A stretch of 64,000 nt of DNA from positions 124,001-188,000 of the forward strand of contig NZ_JBLEOY010000001.1 in NCBI RefSeq assembly GCF_048541835.1, written 5' to 3'. This document shows, one piece after another, positions 8,342 to 16,991 of the stretch. The first letter of the stretch is position 1. Each line of letters begins with the position of its first letter. The DNA is from QIJE01 sp048541835. GTDB lineage: Bacteria; SZUA-79; Acidulodesulfobacterales; Acidulodesulfobacteraceae. A program made the translations under genes and the position numbers. The notes under the pieces were generated by a model. That model worked only from the letters and a program-made list of their open reading frames with translations, was not told the DNA's origin and did not search any database.

Positions 8342-9325
8342 ATGTGTAAAGATAAAAAAAATGATCTGGATATATTTGTCGTTTTGGACGGAAGCTCTGA
8401 CTATAGATCCTTAGTTAATAAAGAATTAGAGGGATATAATACTAAGCTATTTGACTCGTTTAACCAAGCATATTACTCACTATATATCTCACTGCCCCAA
8501 TTAATAATAATAGCCGTAAAAATAGCTTTTAAAAGCGGGGAAGCGCGTAAAAGGCAGTTTGAAATGATTAATGATATGCAGTTAGACAATATACTCAGCA
8601 ATATTCCTATTCTTTTTATACTTCCCGTTAACTTTGATTTCGAAGATATAAAAAATGAAAAATACTTTTTGAAAAATTACATCAAAGAACCTCTTAGCCC
8701 GTTTGAGCTTAGACATAAAACGGACAGCATCGTATGCGCATCAAAATCCGCTTTAGACGCAAATCCCCTGACTAAGTTACCGGGTAATTCGTCTATAATG
8801 GAATCCGTTAAAAATAAATTGGATAATAAAACGATTTTTTCCTTCGCTTATGTAGATATAGATAATTTTAAGTCGTATAACGATAAATACGGGTTTTTAA
8901 GGGGTGACGAGGTTATTATGATGGCATCGAGGCTTATAGTTAATACGGTTTATAATATCTCAAAAACAAGGCATAGGAATATTGAAAAATACGTATTCAT
9001 AGGACATATCGGAGGGGATGACTTTATCTTGATATCTCATCCCGAAGATATGAAGGATATCACCGATATCATAGTAAATGATTTTGATAAAATAATACTT
9101 TCGTTTTACAACGATATCGATAAAAAAAGGGGCTATATCGAAACATACGATAGGCGAAAAAAACTAAACCGTTTTCCGGTGATGAGCCTTTCCGTCGCCG
9201 TAATCCCCAATGTAAACAAAAGAATTACCCACTATGGACAGATTAGCGAAATAGCCTCTGGACTAAAGGCTTTAGCTAAAGAAAAAACGGGGTCTAATGT
9301 AGTCTTGGATAAAAGGCAAGATTAA
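8342..9325 (+). CDS. Receiver-like plus GGDEF-like (GGDDF) protein, possible diguanylate cyclase
   Basis: Residues about 10-125 resemble a degenerate receiver fold ending with a YIKEPLSPFEL segment that mimics the usual KPF loop; no clear phospho-acceptor Asp is evident. Residues about 141-325 form a GGDEF-family domain: NPLTKLPGN, FAYVDIDNFKSYNDKYGFLRGDEV, then the signature GGDDF at 224-228. Asp in place of Glu in the signature is seen in some active cyclases, so activity is uncertain but possible. Its stop overlaps the stop of convergent fliW by four bases (9322-9325). It is the third gene of the signalling cassette, 40 bases after the HDOD gene. Confidence 0.78.
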   Translation: MCKDKKNDLDIFVVLDGSSDYRSLVNKELEGYNTKLFDSFNQAYYSLYISLPQLIIIAVKIAFKSGEARKRQFEMINDMQLDNILSNIPILFILPVNFDFEDIKNEKYFLKNYIKEPLSPFELRHKTDSIVCASKSALDANPLTKLPGNSSIMESVKNKLDNKTIFSFAYVDIDNFKSYNDKYGFLRGDEVIMMASRLIVNTVYNISKTRHRNIEKYVFIGHIGGDDFILISHPEDMKDITDIIVNDFDKIILSFYNDIDKKRGYIETYDRRKKLNRFPVMSLSVAVIPNVNKRITHYGQISEIASGLKALAKEKTGSNVVLDKRQD

Positions 9326-9867
9326 AGTATATCCAATTTATTTTTATTTTCGCCGTCGATTGAGTCTGTAAGTTTAGATACCCTTTGTAAATCAGACTGG
9401 TTATCGCTACTATTTTTTACTATTGGCAATTTTTGTTTTGCAGAATACATATCGTTATTTAAGACTGTCTGAATAGCCTTATTATTTTTCGTGTTTATAA
9501 TAATGGGACCCTTTAAATTTACGGTAGATAAATATAGATCCGGGCAAGCCGTCATTATAACAAATATTATTGCTTTCTCTTTGGCGGAAAGATGTAATAT
9601 TTCTTTTTCTTCCTCTAAAATAGGAATACTATAATCCTTGAAAAAAAAATTTGGGTCGGCAATAATGAAACATAATTTTTCGTCTTCTATACTTTGCAGA
9701 ATAAAAAACGGTATATTTTCTTCCTTATTTATGTTTAAAATACAAAATTTTTTATAAGAATTGAAGCCTAATATGGGTTTAACGAATTCGATTATTTTCG
9801 ATCTTTCTACCGCTACCCCGTCCGGATAATAAATACTTCTTACTACAATTTCATTTTCGCCGTTCAC
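9322..9867 (-). CDS. fliW: Flagellar assembly factor FliW (CsrA antagonist)
   Basis: This 181-residue protein matches FliW through residues about 1-140 (IEFVKPILGF, then PFFILQSIEDEKLCFIIADP, and a typical LSTVNLKGPIIINTKNNKA segment). FliW binds flagellin and, when free, binds CsrA so that flagellin mRNA is relieved from repression. The last 35 or so residues are an unusual polar tail rich in Asn, Asp, Ser and Lys. It follows csrA by 21 bases, the standard pairing. Flagellin is not encoded in the window. Confidence 0.88.
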   Translation of the reverse strand: MNGENEIVVRSIYYPDGVAVERSKIIEFVKPILGFNSYKKFCILNINKEENIPFFILQSIEDEKLCFIIADPNFFFKDYSIPILEEEKEILHLSAKEKAIIFVIMTACPDLYLSTVNLKGPIIINTKNNKAIQTVLNNDMYSAKQKLPIVKNSSDNQSDLQRVSKLTDSIDGENKNKLDIL

Positions 9868-9888
9868 TTATAAGACCTCCATATTTAT

Positions 9889-10125
9889 TTATTTTTTTAG
9901 CGGTTTCTTTATTAATTCCGATAGATCTCCAAAGTCGAGATTTAAATTAGAAGCGTTTACGTTTTCATTCTCTATTATATCGTAGAGCTCTTTCCTTAAA
10001 ATACCAACTTCTTTAGGGGCGTCTATCCCGATCCTCACCGTATTTCCCGTAACCGATATAATCTCAATAGTTATATTATCACCTATTTTTATACTTTCAC
10101 CCGTTTTTCTAGCAAGAATAAGCAT
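9889..10125 (-). CDS. csrA: Carbon storage regulator CsrA, translational repressor
   Basis: A 78-residue CsrA with the canonical MLILARKTGESIKIGD start and GIDAPKEVGILRKELY segment containing the RNA-contacting arginine. The dimer binds GGA-containing leaders and blocks translation, classically of flagellin mRNA in bacteria that also have FliW. The C-terminal tail (residues about 58-78) is slightly longer than the 61-residue enteric form, as is usual outside gammaproteobacteria. It sits between flgL and fliW at the end of the late hook-filament junction operon. Confidence 0.95.
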   Translation of the reverse strand: MLILARKTGESIKIGDNITIEIISVTGNTVRIGIDAPKEVGILRKELYDIIENENVNASNLNLDFGDLSELIKKPLKK

Positions 10126-10140
10126 ATAATAATTTTTAAG

Positions 10141-11118
10141 TTATTTAAGATAATTAAGGAGAATGGGAGTCAAAGACGTAATATCTGAAGCCGCTTCAAG
10201 CGTAGCCTTATAGGAGTCCTGCGCCTGCGTGAGGCTCGTCATAGCCTTGGCGACATTGACGTCCTGAGTCTGTCCTAAAAGTTGTGAAATATTAGATAAT
10301 ACAATCCGATAACTCTCCCGCTGTCCGTTTAACCTCTGCACGATAGTACCGAGAGTAGATTGAGCCGACAATATCCGATTTAGTCCGTTTGTAATTCCGC
10401 CGATTATAGCCGAGGAGTTGCGCCGATAAACCCCTTTTGAAAGCTCTGATTTAAAAAGAGAAAGAACCGATATCAACCCTGAGGGAGTGTGAGAAGCACT
10501 CGTTGCCGTATCATTGCCGAATATTGCATCGGCGGTAAGAGACGGCATAATAGTTTCGTTTTTCGCAATCCGGTAAGCCTGTTTTACATCCGTTCCCGTA
10601 TAGGTATAAACGTTATAATGAACTTTAGTAGACGTTCCGTTTGAATTTATAGCGGAGTAATAAGCCGATGCGGTAGTATATGCGGAAACTTGATTAAGAT
10701 TATCTCCGGTAAAAATATTCTGTCCGTTATAAGAGGTATCGGCAGACTGCAAGAGCTCGTTTATGATCTGACCCGCTTCTTTAGCGGCATCCGTATCATT
10801 CACAGACGTATTAGTACCGTTCGCCATTTCAATTGCAAGTGTCTTTGCCTGATTTACTACGCCGATGACGTTATTTAGGGTTGAAGAGGCTAAAGAAGCG
10901 ACCCCGTCGGCAAGACCGACATTAGAATTATATTGCGTTATAAGCGCAGTGCTGTTCTTGTAAGATAGAATATTTACCATACCTTCAGGGTTATCTTGCG
11001 GATAGTCAATTTTTAAACCGCTTGAAATCTCGTCCTGAAGATTATAAGCCTTGTTAGATTCGCTTAAAAGCTCGTTATTTATTCTATTATATATCATACT
11101 GTCGGTTATCTGAATCAT
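10141..11118 (-). CDS. flgL: Hook-filament junction protein FlgL (HAP3)
   Basis: A 325-residue flagellin-like protein. The N-terminus (MIQITDSMIYNRINNEL, then DEISSGLKIDYPQDNPEGM) and C-terminal helix (LTQAQDSYKATLEAASDI) are the coiled ends that pack into the hook-filament junction. The middle carries the usual NGQNIFTGD motif. It is exported by the flagellar type III system and joins the filament to FlgK. Spacing is 56 bases after flgK and 15 before csrA, so the operon reads flgM-N-K-L-csrA-fliW. Confidence 0.93.
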   Translation of the reverse strand: MIQITDSMIYNRINNELLSESNKAYNLQDEISSGLKIDYPQDNPEGMVNILSYKNSTALITQYNSNVGLADGVASLASSTLNNVIGVVNQAKTLAIEMANGTNTSVNDTDAAKEAGQIINELLQSADTSYNGQNIFTGDNLNQVSAYTTASAYYSAINSNGTSTKVHYNVYTYTGTDVKQAYRIAKNETIMPSLTADAIFGNDTATSASHTPSGLISVLSLFKSELSKGVYRRNSSAIIGGITNGLNRILSAQSTLGTIVQRLNGQRESYRIVLSNISQLLGQTQDVNVAKAMTSLTQAQDSYKATLEAASDITSLTPILLNYLK

Positions 11119-11174
11119 TTAAATCACCCCGCTCGCACAAAAATTTATAGTTTTACCGCCTACGTCATATATTA

Positions 11175-13544
11175 TTAAGGAACGATATTTAAAAGGGCTG
11201 TCATGATAGCCTCTACCGAATGCGTTATTGCTGCTGCTGCCTGATAAGAATTCTGATAATTAACTAAATCGGTCATCTGCCGGTTCATATTTACACCTAC
11301 GAAGGACTGCAATTGATTCTGCAAATTTGAAATAACCGAGGTTGAGTTAGTGTAATTAGCATGCGTGCTTTGAGCCTGAGTTCCGATATTAGACACAATA
11401 CCGGAATAGTAAGTCGAAATAGGCGTATCGACTCCGTTAATCGGCACATTATTATTTTGAAGCGATCCGATATTCAAGGCATTTTCGTTATTTCCGTCAA
11501 GGCCTACAGATTTCATTTGAGATAAGGTCATATTTGTAGCATATATCGAAGGAGTCGAATCAGGCTTTGGAGATATAATATTTGCAGTAAATGAATCTCC
11601 GTTTGACGGCGTTCCTGCTATTTTCACATGGAAATTTCGGGCAGATACGGTTGAACCTATATTATTTTGATTACCGAAAAATATGGAATAATCATTCTGT
11701 CCTAAACTTGATACAGTTGGAGGGATTGATAAATATTGCGTCTCTCCGGTAGTTTTGTTGCTAACGGAAAATGCCGAAACGACGGTACCGGAACTATATG
11801 CTTTTGTAAGACCGGAACTCAATGTGATATTCGTAGTATCATTAGTACTGTTATAAACGACACTCCCCGAAGCGTTAGAAACGGTATAACTCGTGCTCCC
11901 TATTAAAATTTGCTGACCTGCCAAAAAATTATCACGCGTATTTAAATTATTCTGAAAGTTTCCGTTTATCGTAATCGTAGTAGCACCTGAAGCGGCAGCA
12001 GACGAGAGATCAGACGAAACATAAGTTATATCATACTGTCCGCCGCCATTACTACTTGAAATAGCGGTTCCATCGGTTACATCGGTGGGGTTAATCACCG
12101 AGCCGGCACTTACAATAGCGTTGCCGGTATTACTTGGACTGACAGCCGTTGCAACGGCAGAAGCGGCAGCAACCTGAGAAGTAGACAGATTAGGATTAAC
12201 CGCCATAATAAAAGCGGGATCGGTCGTTAACTGATTGACGATAAAAGTATCGCCGTTTTTCGGAGCAGCTCCGTCAGTAGATGTTCCGGTAATATTGACT
12301 GAAACCCCGCCGAAATCAATCTTATACACGCTTTGTCCATATTTATTGGTTACAGAAGAAACACTAACCTCGGAACCGCTTAAAGCTTGACCCGTAGTGG
12401 CGTTTTTAACGATAAAAGTACCTCCGCCGGTCGTCGAAACCGTATAGTTGTTCCCCGTGAGCTTAGACGGATCGGTAATATACCCCGTAGAGATAACAGC
12501 ATCGGTTACCGTTTTATTTGTTACAGTATTAGTTCCTACTGCGGTAGTCAAATCGGGATTAAAAAAATAGTTCCCCGTCAAACCGCCAAGCCCGTAACCG
12601 CTATGTTGCAGAGAATTGACATTGTCGACTATGGACGCTGACAAGGAGTTTAATTGTTTTATATAAGACGGAGCCGCGACATGCTCAAGGTTTACATAAG
12701 CACCGAGACTACCCCCTGTAATATTTTTAGTAATACTCTGTGTAGAGCCGTCCGGTCCGTTCCACATAATATCTAATGCAGACGAATTGGATGAATCAAT
12801 GTGCGTCGAAAGGCTAAAGGATGAATCACTTATTACGATAGGCACATTACCTATAGATATATTGATTTTATCGCTATTATTTTTATAATATGAAATATTG
12901 ACTAATTTGGAAAGCTCATTCACGGAATTCATCCTCTCGTCCCGCAGTTCGTTGGCGTTGCCTCCCGCATTTTTAGCATATGTAACCTGCTTATTGAGCG
13001 AAGCAATCCTATCGGCAAGGTTGTTGATTTCCGGTATAGCGCCTTTTATGGAGGTATTTGTCGAAGAAACCATATTCATTACGGCAGTGTAGGCGTTATT
13101 AATATTTCCGGAGAGGGAATTTGCATCCGAAAGCAATGCGGTTCTCTGTGCCGTATTCGATGAGTCGTTTGCGACATTTTGAAAATCGTTGAAAAATTTG
13201 GATATTGCCGAACTAAAACCGGAGCCAGACTGGTCGTTAAATAGGTTTTGGATCTGGTCCAACCCCTGATATAAAGTGGTGTAATAGCTATTCCAAGTAG
13301 TTTCTCCGTTAACCTCCGACTGGACAAAGTCGTTCGTACTTCTTTGAATATGCGATACATTTACGCCTGTTCCGTAGGTGTAAGGCTCTCCTATAACCGC
13401 CGGAGCTTCGACTATAACCGGAGTTTCACTGTTGTAAAAAGGGGTGTTGGCATTAGCGACGTTTTGAGAAACGGTATTCATAGCCGTCTGATTTGTCGTC
13501 ATTGCCGATTCGGCAATATCGAATATATTGTTTATGGTAAGCAT
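11175..13544 (-). CDS. flgK: Hook-filament junction protein FlgK (HAP1), enlarged central region
   Basis: At 789 residues this is considerably longer than enteric FlgK (about 550). The ends are conserved: SAMTTNQTAMNTVSQNVANA at the N-terminus and the LVNYQNSYQAAAAI helix near the C-terminus. The extra length lies in a Ser/Thr/Asn/Gly-rich centre (about residues 330-690), which would be surface-exposed variable domains. Exported by the flagellar secretion system, it forms the first junction ring on the hook. It abuts flgN, its likely chaperone gene, with no gap. Confidence 0.93.
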   Translation of the reverse strand: MLTINNIFDIAESAMTTNQTAMNTVSQNVANANTPFYNSETPVIVEAPAVIGEPYTYGTGVNVSHIQRSTNDFVQSEVNGETTWNSYYTTLYQGLDQIQNLFNDQSGSGFSSAISKFFNDFQNVANDSSNTAQRTALLSDANSLSGNINNAYTAVMNMVSSTNTSIKGAIPEINNLADRIASLNKQVTYAKNAGGNANELRDERMNSVNELSKLVNISYYKNNSDKINISIGNVPIVISDSSFSLSTHIDSSNSSALDIMWNGPDGSTQSITKNITGGSLGAYVNLEHVAAPSYIKQLNSLSASIVDNVNSLQHSGYGLGGLTGNYFFNPDLTTAVGTNTVTNKTVTDAVISTGYITDPSKLTGNNYTVSTTGGGTFIVKNATTGQALSGSEVSVSSVTNKYGQSVYKIDFGGVSVNITGTSTDGAAPKNGDTFIVNQLTTDPAFIMAVNPNLSTSQVAAASAVATAVSPSNTGNAIVSAGSVINPTDVTDGTAISSSNGGGQYDITYVSSDLSSAAASGATTITINGNFQNNLNTRDNFLAGQQILIGSTSYTVSNASGSVVYNSTNDTTNITLSSGLTKAYSSGTVVSAFSVSNKTTGETQYLSIPPTVSSLGQNDYSIFFGNQNNIGSTVSARNFHVKIAGTPSNGDSFTANIISPKPDSTPSIYATNMTLSQMKSVGLDGNNENALNIGSLQNNNVPINGVDTPISTYYSGIVSNIGTQAQSTHANYTNSTSVISNLQNQLQSFVGVNMNRQMTDLVNYQNSYQAAAAITHSVEAIMTALLNIVP

Positions 13545-14018
13545 TTAAACCTTAACCCCGGGTCCTATTAAAATATTTTTTAACGGAAAAAAACCGGATT
13601 CATTTGAACCGGACCTATTATAAATCGAACTTTTGCTGAATGCGTCGGTAATGAATGAAATCGTTAGTTGATTATAGTGTATGTTTTTTTTAATTAAGCC
13701 GGAAAATGCCTCGTTGATTTTACCGATTTCGATAACCGCATCTTTTATCCGATTCTTCAAGTGTTCAAACTCCTCGTTTTTTTTGCTTTCATTTATTTTT
13801 TCGCACGGCTGTAAAAATGAAACGGTTTGAAGCCTGCCCTTCAGCCTTCCTATTGATTCGTTTAACCGTTCTTTCTTTTTGTTAAATATATCTATGTTTT
13901 CAAAGAGATTAAAATTTGAACTCAAAAATAGATAAAACTCTTCAATCTCCTTTTTTAGGTTTAAAATAATTTCGAGTATCTCGTTAAGATTATTTCTATA
14001 TTCGGATAAATTTTCCAT
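13545..14018 (-). CDS. flgN: FlgN-like export chaperone
   Basis: A 157-residue helical protein with a strong coiled-coil character (about residues 5-60 and 75-115) and no membrane segment, encoded exactly between flgM and flgK. FlgN proteins diverge strongly in sequence but keep this size, helicity and position; they bind the C-terminal ends of FlgK and FlgL before export. The identification rests mainly on context and fold type. Confidence 0.7.
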   Translation of the reverse strand: MENLSEYRNNLNEILEIILNLKKEIEEFYLFLSSNFNLFENIDIFNKKKERLNESIGRLKGRLQTVSFLQPCEKINESKKNEEFEHLKNRIKDAVIEIGKINEAFSGLIKKNIHYNQLTISFITDAFSKSSIYNRSGSNESGFFPLKNILIGPGVKV

Positions 14019-14028
14019 AATAAATGTA

Positions 14029-14319
14029 TTACTCGTTTGTTATATTTAAATTTTTAAGCAATCCCCCGGCTATTTTAGAACCATCGGCATAACTTCCAAA
14101 CATTACCGACTGCCTTACGGCATTGAGTTTTTCCGTAGGAACCGACTGTGCCCTATCTATAGAGTTTTTTAAATTGCTTATAAAATCGGCCCCGCCGGAT
14201 ATATTAACCTCATCACTTCCGGTTTGACTTATTTTTAAGCTCATCTCCTTTTTTTTGTTGCCGACGTTTTTCGAAATTTCGTCGATAATCGGAGGAATAT
14301 TATAAATACTAATTGTCAT
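14029..14319 (-). CDS. flgM: Anti-sigma28 factor FlgM
   Basis: A 96-residue protein. The C-terminal half matches FlgM: a helix before NSIDRAQSVPTEKLNAVR, then SDGSKI-like spacing (YADGSKIAGGLL). FlgM binds FliA until the hook is finished and is then exported, releasing late transcription. It heads the operon, 10 bases before flgN. A candidate sigma28 promoter lies upstream (14382-14409), which would give the usual FlgM feedback. Confidence 0.8.
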   Translation of the reverse strand: MTISIYNIPPIIDEISKNVGNKKKEMSLKISQTGSDEVNISGGADFISNLKNSIDRAQSVPTEKLNAVRQSVMFGSYADGSKIAGGLLKNLNITNE

Positions 14320-14381
14320 ATGCTAAGACCTTCTTTTATTACTTAATTGTTTTTACCGGTTTCAACTTTCTCCACATATAA

Positions 14382-14409
14382 CAATCGTCATTTTTCAACG
14401 ATATCTTTA
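14382..14409 (-). promoter_or_regulatory. Possible sigma28 (FliA) promoter of flgMNKL-csrA-fliW
   Basis: On the minus strand TAAA (14409-14406) is followed after 16 bases by GACGATTG (14389-14382). The FliA consensus is TAAA-N15-GCCGATAA, so the -10 matches at five of eight positions and the spacer is one base long. It lies about 65 bases before flgM, the expected place for a late-class promoter. No sigma54 element was found here. Confidence 0.4.
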
Positions 14410-14426
14410 ATTTCCCCTCAATATTA

Positions 14427-15512
14427 TCAAATTATTTTGATTTGCGCCGAAAGAGCTCCCGCCGCTTTAATGGATTCAAGTATCGAAATGATGCTGGAAG
14501 TCGAAGCACCAACGGCATTCAATGCCTTTATAAGCTGCTGCACGGTTAACCCTCTCTTTAGAAAAAACGCGTTGGGGACCCTTTTCTTGCCGATTTTAAG
14601 AGTGATGTTTCTGTTGGATATCGCCACCGGGTCTATTTCAATATTGCCACCCATTACTACGGTTCCGGAACGCTCATTGATAACTATAATTGCCCTTAAA
14701 TGCGTTTTTACGTTTATGACGTTTACTGCAGAAATGAACTCCGCTACGTTTCCCTTATATGAAGCCGGAACATCAATCGATACTTCCGTAGAGTTTAAAG
14801 GCTTTGCTGTTCCCTTGCCGAATTTTACGTTTATAGCCGATGCCACCATAGAAGCATTTGTAAAATTTGGATTTTTTAATATTAAACGAACAGTATTAAA
14901 CGAGTTCAGTTTTATAGAAATTCCCTTTTCGACTATTCCGCCATTATCTACGATGCCTGAAGTCTGGAAATTCTGAGATACTGGAATATAGCCCGGAAGC
15001 GGCATAACGTTTTGAGCAGTAACGTTTCCTCCGGTAGATACGCTTCCCTGAGCCAATGTGTAAACCTTGCCGTTTGATCCCTTTAACGGAGTCATAAGCA
15101 AAACACCACCCTGCAAACTTTCGGCATTTCCGATAGAACTGACTGTAACGCTTATTCGTTCGCCAGGTACGGCGAAAGGAGGAAGTTCTGCAGTCACCAT
15201 AACGGCAGCGGTATCCCTTATTTCATAGAGAGAAGCCTGATCGGTATTTACTCCCAACTTAGACAACATCGTAACTATACTTTGCCGAGTAACGTTAACT
15301 CCCCACCGGTCTCCGGTACCGTCAAGTCCTACTACAAGACCGTAACCAACCATAGGATTACTCATTGCCCCGTAAATGGAAGTAATATTGCCTATTTTAG
15401 CCGCAAAAGAAAAATTAGGGTTCATATTCAAGATGAATAGGCTAATTAAAAATAATAAGGGTATAAAAAATATTTTTTTCTTCATTGCTATTTTTAGTAA
15501 GTAATTATACAC
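14427..15512 (-). CDS. flgI: Flagellar P-ring protein FlgI
   Basis: The 361-residue protein begins with a Sec signal (hydrophobic run FFIPLLFLISLFILNM) and continues with the FlgI hallmark GYGLVVGLDGTGDRW. It forms the periplasmic P ring around the rod. Two starts are possible: ATG at 15512 or, giving a more typical signal peptide, ATG at 15485 (MKKKIFF). It is the last gene of flgF-G-A-H-I, one base after flgH. Confidence 0.95.
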   Translation of the reverse strand: MYNYLLKIAMKKKIFFIPLLFLISLFILNMNPNFSFAAKIGNITSIYGAMSNPMVGYGLVVGLDGTGDRWGVNVTRQSIVTMLSKLGVNTDQASLYEIRDTAAVMVTAELPPFAVPGERISVTVSSIGNAESLQGGVLLMTPLKGSNGKVYTLAQGSVSTGGNVTAQNVMPLPGYIPVSQNFQTSGIVDNGGIVEKGISIKLNSFNTVRLILKNPNFTNASMVASAINVKFGKGTAKPLNSTEVSIDVPASYKGNVAEFISAVNVINVKTHLRAIIVINERSGTVVMGGNIEIDPVAISNRNITLKIGKKRVPNAFFLKRGLTVQQLIKALNAVGASTSSIISILESIKAAGALSAQIKII

Positions 15513-15513
15513 G

Positions 15514-16212
15514 TTAAAATGGCCATATAAATTCCATCGCTTTATAAAGCCAGTTTGGGCTCTGCTGGGTATTTATATAACCCTTGCCGTTTATCCAAAC
15601 CCTTAAATCGGAAATTTGACTAGATAAAACGGTATTTGCCTGAGATATATTAGTGGGTCTGACAACCCCTTTAATCAATAAATACCTCGTTTCTCCGTTT
15701 ACCGAGACCTCTCTTTCACCCTTTAATTCTATGTTACCATTGGGAAATACCCTGACAACCTGAGCCTGCATCATCGTCGAAATATTACCTGATTCGGAAA
15801 CCCCGCCGCCGCCATTAAATTTTTCCGCATTAGAACCGTCATAGCCGGTAGGTTTTGATGTCGAAAGACTACCAAAAGCAATACTGCCCTTACCAGATGA
15901 AGTATGTGAAAGCACAATTCCGGATGAGTCGCTTACCCTGGTCCTATTGTTTATTATTACGGTAACGGTATCGTTGATCCTTAACGCTACGTTATCGGCA
16001 TAGAGGTCTGCCCCGTTTGAGCTGCTCCACAAGGAGCCTAAAACGGGCTTGCTTGCAATTCCACCGTTTTTTGCCGTCGGTTTTACGTATGTAGGAGGAA
16101 TCATAGATTTTGGCGGAGTGACACCGCCGCAACCGCTCAATATAACAGGTATCAGTGCCGACAAAAACGAAAAAACAAACAGATATTTTTTTACCGATTT
16201 TCTTATTTTCAT
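15514..16212 (-). CDS. flgH: Flagellar L-ring lipoprotein FlgH
   Basis: A 232-residue protein with a lipoprotein signal ending in the lipobox LSGC (Cys28). The conserved FlgH core follows: SLWSS, then ADNVALRINDTVTVIINNRTRVSD and the RVFPNGNIELKGER strand. It forms the outer-membrane ring, showing that the organism is diderm. It lies six bases after flgA and one base before flgI. Confidence 0.95.
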   Translation of the reverse strand: MKIRKSVKKYLFVFSFLSALIPVILSGCGGVTPPKSMIPPTYVKPTAKNGGIASKPVLGSLWSSSNGADLYADNVALRINDTVTVIINNRTRVSDSSGIVLSHTSSGKGSIAFGSLSTSKPTGYDGSNAEKFNGGGGVSESGNISTMMQAQVVRVFPNGNIELKGEREVSVNGETRYLLIKGVVRPTNISQANTVLSSQISDLRVWINGKGYINTQQSPNWLYKAMEFIWPF

Positions 16213-16218
16213 AAATTT

Positions 16219-16947
16219 TTACCTTACCGTAACAATTTTATCAGATTTTACTACACAACTTAAAACTGCTCCGGAATATATATTTTTTACTCGTATTATA
16301 GAATTCAAAGCACCCGACTGAAGAGCCACTCCCTTTGTCTCTAAAACCAACCCATAGCTTTTATATACTATATCTACCTCGTCTCCAAAAACTATTACCG
16401 TTTTTTCTTCCGTGTCTTCTTTGGACAGCGTAGAATTTTGCGGAATAACGAATCTTGCCTCTCTACCTATCACATATTTTTTGCTCAGGTAATAACCTCC
16501 CGATAAGCTCGGAATGCTTACATAAGAAATTTTGACGTCGTCCCGTTTTATGATTTGAAATTTTCCTATTGTTTGAGAAGCGACCGCAACGGGGGCGTAA
16601 ATTTTCGTTTTAAAAGAAACATAAGCTATTCCCTTGACTGAATCGCTTTCTCTATCTAATAATTTCACTATCACCGTATGATAACCGGAAAATTCTGGGT
16701 TATCTATCTTCGATTTCATGAAATACGCCCCTATATTCTTAACGGGTATGGTAAAAGCGAAGCCGTTAAAACTAAAATACCTTCTAAATTTTGGCTCTAT
16801 CTCTTTTAAATATGAATTAATCACAAATTTTTTTAGTTGCGTATGATTAGTGCCGCTAATGTCCCCTGCAAAAGATGTGGTTACTCCATGAAGTAACAAT
16901 AAACCGGCATATAAAAGTAAAAAGGCTAAAATTATTTTTCTCGGCAT
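16219..16947 (-). CDS. flgA: P-ring assembly chaperone FlgA
   Basis: The 242-residue periplasmic protein has an N-terminal signal (IILAFLLLYAGLLLLHGV) and a C-terminal SAF/FlgA domain (AVASQTIGKFQIIKRDDVKI, GREARFVIPQNSTLS, GVALQSGALNSIIRVKN). It helps FlgI assemble into the P ring. It is placed between flgG and flgH, as in many delta- and epsilon-type flagellar operons. Confidence 0.9.
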   Translation of the reverse strand: MPRKIILAFLLLYAGLLLLHGVTTSFAGDISGTNHTQLKKFVINSYLKEIEPKFRRYFSFNGFAFTIPVKNIGAYFMKSKIDNPEFSGYHTVIVKLLDRESDSVKGIAYVSFKTKIYAPVAVASQTIGKFQIIKRDDVKISYVSIPSLSGGYYLSKKYVIGREARFVIPQNSTLSKEDTEEKTVIVFGDEVDIVYKSYGLVLETKGVALQSGALNSIIRVKNIYSGAVLSCVVKSDKIVTVR

Positions 16948-16991
16948 AAATAATCGGAATTTATATAATCATATTATTATTTAATATAACC

